From Telmatactis stephensoni (Eukaryota > Cnidaria > Anthozoa > Actiniaria > Isophelliidae), in the NCBI GenBank assembly GCA_029948255.1, contig JALIZF010001940.1, positions 1,357,501 through 1,421,500 on the forward strand: DNA of 64,000 nucleotides, given 5' to 3'. Below the pieces are notes generated by a model. It was not told where the DNA came from and searched no databases. It saw only the letters and a list, made by a program, of their open reading frames with translations. Below are positions 50,401 through 61,000 of this stretch, one piece after another. The stretch's first letter is position 1, and each line of letters opens with the position of its first letter. The translations under genes and the position numbers were made by a program.

Positions 50401-53400
50401 AGCTTGCTCCATTTTTTTGTTTCTTTGTTTGGTTGTCAAGTCAAAGGAATGAATATATAAAACCAGCAACAGACCTCTTTACCTAAAATATTTACATAAG
50501 AAACAATGAACTCGTGACCATCACATGGTCTGAAATAAGATAATAAGCAACGAAGGTGAAGGGTTCTATTGCTTGATCACACGTAATCACAATGGAACAT
50601 TTTCAAAATATGTTTATCTTATGAAGGATGTAAATTGTTTTCAAATGTGAATTATGGTACAGTTTCCAATGAGATTGAAAAATCATCTTTAACAATATCT
50701 CGTTCTATTTCAGCGTCTTTCACGCACCATGTGCCAGAAGACATCTACTGTTAATATTGATGTACCGGAGCAAGGTGTTCCCCCATCTGTTACTCTAGAA
50801 AGGAGTCATTCAAAGCAAGAAGTTGCAGCCTTAAAGTCATCACCTCATTCGAGATCGTCACCATCATCAAGTAGCCATATTCCAGAAGCTCTGAATATTG
50901 CCAACAAGGAGCTGATGTCGTTACAGAAAGGATCATCTAGATCCACCACAGTAGGCACCGAAACTCCAAAAACAAATAACAGAAATAAAGTACTTCAGCT
51001 TAAAGACAACGATGGGGAAATTTCAACAGAGTTGGTCAATGCTCCTAAATCAGTCAGTAGTGGGGCAGACACAAATGTCAATGATGATGAAAACGAAACT
51101 CGTTTAGTTACTGTAACAACTATTGGAATTCAAACCCAAGAGAGTGCTCCGTCGAAAAAGATCGCTGAAGGAATGGGTCATTTTCGCTTGGATCCGCGAT
51201 ACAAGCGCAGAAACTGTGGAAATCACAATAGCTCTCTAGATACTAGCGAAACAGGTCATTTTCGAATAACCCCTCGTGGACTTGAAGCTCAGCCGAAGTT
51301 TGCAACTTCAAAAATTATAAACCCAACTACTGAGTCTCTCCAAGATCGTAGTCGGGACTTTTCAAGATCCTCCACATCCACTGAAGCAAGAATTAATAAG
51401 CTGTTACATGAACAAGTAAACACTAATCAATCGAGATCGCCAACACAACACCAGAAGAAGATGGATACAGAGACAAACACGTTGCAAAATCAAGTGGCCA
51501 CGCACGTCATGGTTCCTAGAGGGGCCCAATCTAGAAATGTTCCAGGCTTTCTGTCAGGGGCATCTAATGAAAGAAACGCTTCCCGGACTCCATCAGCTGA
51601 GATAATTTCAAATGGGGAAAATCTATCGACAAATGCAACAAATGCAAAGACGATGCATAAACCTGCAAGTCTTCCTACATCTGTTACAGCTAACCAGGAT
51701 CCGAAATCAAAATACTCAGATCAACCAAGTCCTTTGATACCTAAGCACTCCATAAATCCTTTTGCGGTCTCCAAGCAACAAAGTTCACATATTTTGGCTA
51801 CCTCAAAAACAGGTTTCTCTCAAGGCAAAGAAGCAGAACCTGAGGTTATCATAGTTTCTTCAACAGAACGATCTTTATCCAAACCCCCCAGGCTAGAGCA
51901 ACGTGAAGGCTCAACTCGAGCCCTGTCGAATAATGTGTCGTTCAGTGAAAAGGAGAGAGTTGACAAACAAACAGAACAGTCAAGGAGGCCATTTTCTAAT
52001 CCTTCTTTGGCGTCAACTCGAGAAGCAGTCAAATGGAAATATGGGTTCATTTAACCATCGAAGTCGAAGTGCTCACGATATGCAGGGAGGTGAAATGAAG
52101 GGGCAATCACATGTAGCACCTTCATCTGGCGCCCAATCGAATCAAATATCACGTCCACCCTTCAAGAATCCAAATCGAACAATGCAAGTGCATGAGCAAC
52201 AAGCTGGAAATACAATGCAGACACATAGCAAAGAAGCTCCTGATTCCACAAGACATGTATCTCACGAAGTAAGGATAGTTAATCAAGCACGACCTCGAGA
52301 AAATGTCCCCATGCATCCTGGTCCAGGATATCCACCTCATATGATGCCATCCCAAGCGTTGAGGCCCCAGGAACAAATCCACTCCCCGAGATTCGCTGCC
52401 TATGATGTTCGTGGCCAAATGCGTCATCCACGTCCAAGCCAGCAAGGCCTTCCTCGACAAGCCGTTCCTACCGCTCAACTTCCAAGGCTTCCAGTTGCGA
52501 TTAATGATGTTCGAACTCAACATCCATCTGCCCATCCCATGCCACAGCAGCAGCATATTGTCGTAAGACAACACCATCCCCAACAACAGCCTAATGTATT
52601 CCCACAACAGCAAGTTTCCTATACACCCCAGTACGTACAACAAAATTCCATGAACTCTCAGCAAACAAATATCCCAAGGCCACAAGGTCAAGCCCACTTC
52701 CAAACTCACCCTCCATTACAGCAAACTTCTCCACCAATGGTTCCACGTAATATATCTACTCATCAAGATCCAAGATCACCCGAATTTGCACAGGCAAATG
52801 CTTCCATGCCACTATCACATAATGTAGTACAATCCCACGTTGTTCCTGGAAAAAGTTCGCAGCATCAAGCCCCTGTTGTTGTTTATCAACCGGGTGCATT
52901 GGAAGGAACCGCTGTGCGCCCAAGTGCTTCAACTCAAATGAGAAATTTTGACAGATACCCACCAAGGTTGAACAATGTGACGCAGATACAAAACCGGCTA
53001 CAAGGACCGCAGCACCGTGTGCCTCTACCTGGAGCACCTCAGCAAAGACCTCCGTACGTAATGGACAAGATTCCTCCACGAGTTCCAAACCAAGCGGATC
53101 CAAGGATGCCTCAACGCGGACCTGACAGAAGACCTCATGGAATTTCAGAAAGACCTCAAGTAATCCAGCCACCTATTCCTGCATCACCTTCACCTCCAAA
53201 ACCAAGTGCTTCCATAGCAGTCGTCGAGAATGGAATTGTCTTGTCTTGGAACATTTCTCCTGAACACAAAACTGATAATATTGATAGTTATGAACTCTTT
53301 GCCTGTCAGGATGATAGTAATTCCACCTTGCCACCTGTTTTGTGGAAGAAAATTGGAGTTGTCAAAGCCCTTCCACTACCCATGGCATGCACGCTGACAC

Positions 53401-53507
53401 AGTTTTCGACTGGAAGTCGTTATCAATTTGCTGTCAGAGCAGTTGATACTTCTGAGAGGGCTGGTCCATTTAGTGACCCGTGTGTTATTACATTGAAAAA
53501 GCCTTAG
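44382..53507 (+). CDS. ATF7IP: ATF7IP/MCAF1 orthologue (activating transcription factor 7-interacting protein)
   Basis: In vertebrates this nuclear cofactor binds and stabilises the H3K9 methyltransferase SETDB1 and links it to MBD1 and repression. Coding exons: 44382-44413, 48532-48557, 48722-49540, 49625-49695, 49920-50093 and 50714-53507, about 1,305 aa, near the vertebrate length. The N-terminus MDDDERPEKRRKLEGDNEDG resembles a nuclear localisation signal. Exon 5 is a 58-residue coiled coil (KLEKRIEHLERENTILQ), matching the SETDB1-binding coil. PEVIIVSSTE at about 51839-51865 is a SUMO-interaction-like motif. A Ser/Thr/Gln/Pro-rich region follows. The C-terminus is the diagnostic fibronectin type III domain (about 53190-53504) with VKALPLPMACTLTQF. 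The start was chosen because only this ATG keeps frame through exons 2 and 3. The last exon is 3n+1 long: the frame must shift by one base near 52028 (see separate entry). Confidence 0.93.
44735..45150. repeat. Tandem copies of the ACTCAGTAATGTACTGCTCAT repeat in ATF7IP intron 1
   Basis: ACAGACTCAGTAATGTACTG occurs near 44825 and 45010, with related copies near 44737 and 45113. Each is followed by CTCAT(A/T)AGCAGTGCTTGTCTTTTCTCACACC. They are the inverted counterpart of the tandem units at 29880-30115. Confidence 0.7.
45151..48531. other. Rest of ATF7IP intron 1: MITEs and a short satellite
   Basis: Contains an inverted-repeat element at about 46974-47095 (GGTTTGAATCATTCCCCAGAGAG / CTCTCCTGGGAATGATTGCAAACC), a hairpin MITE at 47299-47445, and a tandem GAGGGCAATATCTGTATA unit repeated three times at 47899-47974. 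No exon was recognised. Confidence 0.55.
47299..47445. mobile_element. Hairpin MITE, fourth and best preserved copy of the family
   Basis: GTTTTAGGAGCTGTTTATAT and ATATAAACAGCGCCCAAAAC are inverted, as are GGAGGTGAGTCAGCCCGG / CCGGGCCGGCTCGCCTCC. The core TTCTTTTGTTTTCTTTTCCC / ACAAAAGAAG matches 30392-30521. Confidence 0.8.
51990..52054 (+). other. ATF7IP: Apparent one-base frame offset in last ATF7IP exon
   Basis: The frame in use from 50714 reads sensibly to SLASTREA and then stops at TAA 52052-52054. The downstream Pro/Gln-rich and FN3 sequence is in the next frame, sensible from SNGNMGS (52029). No GT-AG intron of plausible length joins them. Skipping one base (for example G at 52028) restores one reading frame. 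A sequencing or assembly error, a real mutation in this allele, or +1 recoding would all explain it. Confidence 0.75.
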
Positions 53508-53751
53508 AAAGCGTTTCGTATCCGTATTATTTATCAAAGAATCTTAGAGTCCCAAACAAAGTCCTTATCAGAATGTCATTGTATATTCCAAAAAAGCGAA
53601 CTCGTCACAGCGTTCTCAAGTCAAGTTTTCCAAAGCGTGTTTATAAGAACAATGTCACTTCAAAGTGTTTTTATTCCTATTGATGTCACGTTCCTTTTAT
53701 ATACCTACGATTGTTATTGTTTTGATATTTATAGCAATATTTATAGGCTAT

Positions 53752-53862
53752 AATAAAAACTATATGTTCGTGTTCAGACGTATCTTTTCATGTTATATGC
53801 ATGTGCAGTGGTAATGACTGTTACTAATATGATCACAAAAAATCAAATCAAAGTTTAATAAA
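53752..53862 (+). terminator. ATF7IP: Polyadenylation signals of ATF7IP orthologue
   Basis: AATAAA occurs at 53752-53757 and again at 53857-53862, about 245 and 350 bases after the stop at 53505-53507. Either could be used. Confidence 0.55.
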
Positions 53863-54824
53863 TGTATTCTGGAGTGGAACTTTAATATTATTTCTTCAAA
53901 CATACCGACTTTTAGCTTGAAAAGAACTAGTTCTTGTGTTCATTTTGTTCTCTTTCTTTTGGTTTTATCCGTCATAGAATGTGCTGTTGTTTAACTGGGC
54001 TCCGCCTTTCCAAAACGAGTTGAAAAATATTGTCAACACCAGATTATCTTTCTTTTAGTGAAAGATATTAGCGAGGTGTGCTACAGACAATAAAGGGTTT
54101 GTCTTGAGGAACAATGTAAGTCGAAAATGGGACCAAAAGCACTTTTTGTGGTGATGGTACCCAAACTGAGAGCTGGCTCTTTTGTTTAAAGTGGAAAACC
54201 ACAAACTTAATGTGATTTTATTGCTAGAGCTACCCAATTCACACGAGGACCCACGAAAGGCATTAGCTGAAAGTGTGGATTTCTTTCAATGCTTCAAATA
54301 ACTTTCAGATCTAATGTAAGTTCAAATTTTATTACACATACAATGTTTTAACAAACCATTTTTATTCATGAGTTTGTACTTAATGGTTAAAACGTTACTT
54401 TATTCAGTGACCATTTTAGTTCATGCAAGTTATGGTCAGTATATATTATTGTTGAATTCAGTGCCTCTTGGACACTTTTTCAGTATCTTTCTTCCTTTCT
54501 ATCTTGCATTCCAGTACAGACTTCACTGAAGTAAACATTCAGATATTCCACCAAAGCAATAAAAACTTCCATAAATCATTGTACTAATTATAAGTCATCA
54601 TCTATGTTGAGACATTTTTCCAGATATTCATTCTTAGACGAAGTAGCTCCTTGTGATTGTAGGGTTCTGGTGGATCGAAGCTGAAACTAAAGGAGGATCT
54701 TTCCGAGGCCAGGGTCTGTTTTCATTTCTACAAAATATCATCAATTTGACTAGCATCACGACAAAATCTTCAAAAAACCACTGAATCCAAAACTACCAAT
54801 CTTGACAACAGTTTGAAGATTTCT
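53863..54824. other. Convergent gap and probable 3'UTR of gene 5
   Basis: No gene seen. For the minus-strand gene ending at 54825, possible polyadenylation signals (TTTATT on the plus strand) lie at 54328-54333 and 54361-54366, so much of 54330-54824 may be its 3'UTR. Confidence 0.4.
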
Positions 54825-55009
54825 TTAGTGCTTTGAAGGTTTCTTTATTTCTTTCCTTTTGGTAGCTTCATTGACTCGACTCAGTTTTTCCCTTTTTGTT
54901 CCGCCACTGGGCATTTCCTGGCCAGGTTCTTGTTGTCCTCCGGCGAACATGCTCATCATGTTTCCTCCCATTCCTCCCATTTGACCCATTCCTCCTCCTC
55001 CCATCATAC
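54825..55009 (-). CDS. Terminal exon of gene 5
   Basis: Opens GMMGGGGMGQMGGMGGNM, then FAGGQQEPGQEMPSGGTKRE and a basic tail ending KPSKH before TAA at 54825-54827. The switch from Gly-Met to a Lys/Arg-rich tail gives a hydrophilic, positively charged C-terminus. Confidence 0.78.
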
Positions 55010-58000
55010 CTAAACAAAATAATAATAACTCTCGTTAAAGATAATTTCATTCAACTTGTTGTTAAGGAATTTTTTGAAAACATGTCAGAATCTTTCTGAT
55101 GCCACGTTTCCAGTGTACGAAATCTGAGTCAGATGAAAAATTTCGATAAATTTCTGAATATGCTTAGATTATGTCCGCCATATTTGATTACGTTATAAAG
55201 AATGTGTTTATGTTTCGTCATGGATTATTTTTTCAACGATAAGTATAAATCATTCTGTATCTCTGTATTTTGTACTCAGTGAATAATTTCACCACTAGCT
55301 GTTTCAAAGGAACAGTTGTGGTACTCATGTTATACAAAAGTCAAAATCACATCCTAGAAAGCTCACCTTCAGATTGCATTCCTTTGAAGCCCATGCCACC
55401 CATGGGTTCCATGGCTTGCATTCCACCCATTGGGTTGTCCATTGTCATTCCGCCTCCTCCCATTGACATTCCACCCATACCTCCACCCATACCTCCGCCC
55501 ATCATGCCACCCATGCCTCCCATCATGGACATGCCTCCGCCGCCTCCGCCCATGCTGTTCATACCACCACCCATTCCTCCGCCCATACCTGAAAAAAAAG
55601 ATAGGAAGATATTAGATGCCAGGAAAAAAATATTAGTGTTGGCAGGATTGTAATAGCAGCAAGCGTTGCAGGAATTTTCTTAGCAGTTGCCTCCCCATCT
55701 GTTTTCATACTCCAATATTCCAGTTGCGAGATGTGCTTCACCTGCCACATACAAAGGACTCAGAACGAGGCTACATGCTAAAACGTTTGTCGTGCTACGA
55801 AAGACTGGGCTTTATGTACGTCTTGATACTTTTGTATGTGGCAAGTGAAGTGTAACTCGGAAGTCGGCTGTACGGCAGGGTGAACGTTAATTCAGTTGTG
55901 TTATCTACTATAGTGTAGGTACTCTACGAAGTCGCCTTTCTTTTACAGCGATTACCACTACATATCAAATGAAAATAGCCCAACTGACACATGAGGAAGA
56001 ACACATCAAACAAATTAGATTCGAATATGATCCCGGTACGCAAAGCTCCAGGCCCCCGAAAAGAGCCAAGCGCTAAACCATTGCACCATCTGTGAACAAT
56101 ATTTCAAAGATCTACCCTTTATAAACCTTTCAACTAACTTTTACAACCAATTCAACTAACAGATGTACCCAATGCAACCAATAGGGGCAAATTTACGTGT
56201 GAAAATAAGCCGTCTTATCTTAGATATCTTTGTATAAAGACGCAAACAAACATCTGAGAACTGATGCTCCGCGCTATATAAGAAGAGATTAGCGTCTAAG
56301 ATGGGGTTCGCCTTATTCTCGCTCATGTAAATAGCCATAATATCAACACGTACCTTCAGCACCCTCAATAAACTGTTTACCCATCAAAGGTCCTTCGTTG
56401 CTGGCACCAGCTTCATTTGGTGCCATCATTGGCATAATGGACCCACCCATTGGTCCTTCCATCGTTGCGCCTCCAGCTCCCCCAATGGTGGTGGTTCCGG
56501 CGTTGAATCCCATTGACATATCGCCTCCCATGCCACCACCCATACCTCCCATACCACCCATACCTCCCATACCACCCATACCTCCCATACCACCCATTCC
56601 ACCTCCCATGCCACCTCCCATGCCACCTCCCATGCCTTCCATTCCTCCACCGAATCCACCCATGGGGCTCATGCCTCCTCCGAAACCTGAAAAAGGATGA
56701 GAATTATAAAAGGTTTGATTAGATAGTGTTGCTGATTCCACCTGTTTTTCAGATGATGTGTAATGTCAGTGTTACTAAGCGGTGACAACCTAGTTCTAGT
56801 CCTATTTCCTGGGTAATCACTCCCAAGAGAACCGAAATATGAGTCTTAGCCATGTTGGATGAGAGAACAACAGGGTCCGAACAACAGACACTAAACACCA
56901 AATGTTTTAATGGTGTTCATCCAAGATGGTTGTCGTCTCTTGTGACAAAGCAATTGCTGGATAGCCAGCAAACTAGCCAAGCTAGCCATGGCTACCAAGC
57001 GGTAGCCATGTTTGATGAACAAATAACAGACGCTAATGAGAAATCTTTTGTTGAAGTTCATCCAAGATGGCTGCCGTCTCTTGTGACAAAGCAATTGCTG
57101 GATAGCCAGCAAGCTAGCTAAGCTAGCCATGGCTATCATGGCGGTAGCCATATTGGATGAACAAACAACAGACACAAATGACAAATCTTTTGTTGACGTT
57201 CATCCAAGATGGCTGCCGTGACGTCACATGCAACACAGCATATATGGAAACTCTGATCACCGGAAATGGCAGAAATCATCTCGTTAAGTACATATGTTGA
57301 TAATCTTTGATGAGAAATCGGTGCGATCCAGACAGCAGAACATTAAACGTCTATTATTTGAACGTTTGGAAATTCTTATGAAACACATGCATCAGCCCAT
57401 GTTTTTCACTCTTGTGTCAGTGTCTGAGATGAGCATTTGGAAAAGGCTTGAAATCTTTTATTTACGTCTCTTTTTTCTTAACGTAACATTACCCCGTAAA
57501 AAATACAACACAAAAACAACTCCGAAGAACATTCTTGGTGGCTTGAATACTGAACACTAGATGAGAAGTTCAGTCAACAAAACTTCGCACCTATAGTATT
57601 CAGTTTGTGTGTTTAACAAAGCTTGTGTAACCTTCAGTAGTATTGCCTGTTTGCAATAGACGTCAATATGGTTGAGAGCACATGAGGGGCAATGTTTGCC
57701 CCTCATTCTTGATGGCTTAAATATTGAACACTAGATGAGAATTTCAGTCAACAAAACTTCGCACCTAGTGTTCAGTTTGTGTGTTTAACAGTGAGCTTGT
57801 GTAACCTTCAGTAGTATTGCCTGTTTGCAATAGACGTCAATATTGTTGAGAGCACATGAGGGGCAATGTTTGCCTATCATTTGAAGCTAGATAATGAGAT
57901 TCAAGGGCTTTTATCAGCTGATTGAAAACAAGCAATTTGATCGAAACGTCATCCTTCAAGTTGTTTCTTGTATGACTTAAATCTTAAGCTAAGAACGTTC

Positions 58001-61000
58001 TTTGGAGTTGTTTTTGTGTTGTACTTTTTTACATTTGACGACGGGAAATGTTACCCCATAAGTTAATTGGAAAAACAAAGCATTGAAAATGCTTGGAAAT
58101 AAAAATTCAGAGAGAAAAATGCTTACCACCACCCATTCCGCCATCCATAGCACCAGGAACTGCAATAATAAATACAAATTTTATGTTGATTGCGCAGAAT
58201 CTCTGATTGATGTATATTATACATTTCAAGGTAAAAATTGGCTTAAGGAGATCTATCCCAAGGGACAGTAAGAAAGACAATTTGATGAATTTCGTGTATG
58301 TCTGTTTCATGCATTCCATTTGAACATATTTTAAAATAACTACTAGTAATTTTTCTGCAAGAGATTGTTCTCGAAACACCATTTCTGAAAACAAAGTAGT
58401 TAATCATGCGTGGTACTATCACTAGTAAAAACTTAAGGGTCCAGTAAGCAAACTGGCGTGCATATATAAGCCTCTCAAAAAATTATAAAAGTTCTCCTAT
58501 TCCAACTCCAATGGTAAACAAATATAAAAGCTACAGAGAAAGGTAAGTAAATAATCATCTAAAAATATATAAGATAAAAGAGTATTCTAAATTGAAGAGG
58601 ACTACTAACATGCACTAAAAATGTACATAAAGATCAAATAACTTATGCTGTTAACCTCCAGTAATTTCAAATTCGCCAGATTTTTTGCTGGTGCTTGTTC
58701 TCCTTGCTGACGACAAGTGGTTGCCATGGGAATCTGTTGCATATTAGCCAATTAAAATGAATTAAATTGATGTCTGTGTAACTGTCACGTGGTGTCCGTT
58801 ACGTCAGTGTCATATCAAGTTCGTTCATTTTCGGCAATTCAGTCGTAGCCGTGTAAATAGTTGTTATTAGTGCGTCAGCCCGCAAAGGATTTTTTTTGCT
58901 TGTCGCCACCTTAAAAGCTTCAAGTTTCTTCGACTTTTGCGTTTTTTATTGTTTTTGGTTGCTAGTCATATGTCTCTGAATAAATTTGAAATTATGAACT
59001 TATTTTCGATATAGAAAGAAGTTCCTTGAATGTCTTATGTAGGCAATGCTTATGTTGATGTCCGTCGTTGTAGTCAGTCAGAAAACGATTTAATGCATAC
59101 AATTACATTGGAGTTGGAATGGCGAACTCGATAAAAAAAATGACCAAGATTCGCATGACACGTTGTCGAACCGACCCTTGTCATAGAAAACAAGATGGCG
59201 GCCAGAGAAAATGTTTCTCTTTGATCAAAATAAACCGCTGGCCGGTCACACCTACATATGCGGCTCGACTCAGTTCTATAGTAATGATTTAATTTACTGT
59301 CTTTTAGAGTTTTTAAGCGCATGATCTCACTGATTTAATTGTAATTTGACTTTTGAACGAAAACAAATCTGAGATACGTTGGAAGGCACTTGAAAAAAAG
59401 ATTTAACAAGGCTCAGTCAGCGATAACCCAGAACTGTAAATATGTTTTAATATCATTGTCGATGAAGTTTTATCGTCACTATCAAGAAGGAAATACAGTA
59501 GATCATACATGAAGTTTATCCCTCTGAATTAAATCAAATTTAACGCTGGCATACAGTCGCCATTCCAACTCCAGCACTGAGCTCTCAACTATCGTATTAT
59601 ATTAAATATTAGGACTGATTGTGAATACTATGCAGGAAACATGGCTTTTCGAATTAAATATTTTCCTTGGACTATTTCTTCAACCAATTCGCCTTTCCGG
59701 GATCGTAGAATCGCGTTATATCATAGGACGTTTTTAGGGGTTGCACTTTTCAAAGTCACCAACAAATACGATGCATAGCAAAAAAAAGTGAAACAACTAC
59801 GCAGAATAACGAAAAAAAAAGCACGTGGAGATATTTAAAAGCATTTTACTGCCACTTTAAGAGAAATGACATCCCATTAAAAAGTCCCATGATGCAACTT
59901 GAGCGTCAACTTTGGAATGGCGAATGACTCCACGTAATATTATTTTGAAATCTGTACGAAGTTTGAAATAGGCTCGACTGTATTGCCTATTTCGTAGCCT
60001 AAGTCCTTCAAGATCTTCTCTCATTTTTTACATGATCTAGAAAAGCTATTGGGTGTCTATGGAATTGAATCCAATGATTAGTACTTGGAGACCCCACCCA
60101 GTTATTGTAATTCTAGTCTAAGTGTAGCTTCCACTACGTACCTCCTTGTTTCTTGGCCTTATGTGCTACGTGCCCTTTTTCTGCATCAAGAAAAATAAAA
60201 ACACAATAATCAACATAGCATTCGCTGATGTATTATAGTTAGATTTTTGTCTCACTCGTGGAGGTTCCACTGTAAAGGTAAATTACAAAGTGATTGTTTA
60301 ATAGAGGGTGGTTGTCTAATAGAGGTGGTCACTCAAGGAGGTTCCACTGTAATGGTAAATTACAAAGCTAGTGGTTGTTTAATAGAGGGTGGTTGTCTAA
60401 TATAGGTGGTCACTCTTGAATGACATAATGGGAATGGCGGTTCCACTGCTTTAATCATGGACTAATCTCTTAACCAATCTCTCCATTTTGTTTGATCCTT
60501 CGATCTTCAAAGGAGAGACGCTACCGTATTTAAATTGTTTTATACTTACTTATGCTTCTAGCCAAACCTATAAAAAAGAAAGGATTTTGAAAATAAACAA
60601 CAAAGCAATGTAAATAAATTCAATTCAAATTAGTCTCCCCGATGAGTAGGGCACTAGTGCCCGGTTAGAATCTTTAAGTTAACAAATTGAAGATAGTTTT
60701 CCATTGTCAGTACTCTTATTAATCATGGATGACGTCAAAAAATGTTCAAAACTAAAGTGGAACCACGAGCGCAGCGAGTGGTTTCACTGCTAAGTTTTGG
60801 ACATTTTTTGACGTCATCCATGATTAATAAGAGTACTGACAATGGAAAACTATCTTCAATTTGTTTTTTACAACATTATCTTAGATCTTTTCCGTCCAAA
60901 TCTGTTTGAAAAACTGTCCCAAACTTTTTTCTGTAAGGACGAGCGTGACATGTTGGCGTCAGCTATTGTCAGTACTCTTATTAACAATGGCTCTCGGCCA

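Noticed and set aside
52149..53172. 186- and 138-codon minus-strand ORFs
   Set aside because: Shadows of the Pro/Gln-rich coding region of ATF7IP on the other strand.
56030..56095. tRNA-like sequence (TGGTTTAGCGC then GGGATCATATTCGAA on minus strand)
   Set aside because: Box B is broken and the fold is poor; at most a decayed tRNA-derived fragment.
55270..56722. Proline-rich plus-strand ORFs
   Set aside because: Antisense reading of the Gly-Met exons of gene 5; the minus-strand exons have matching splice phases.
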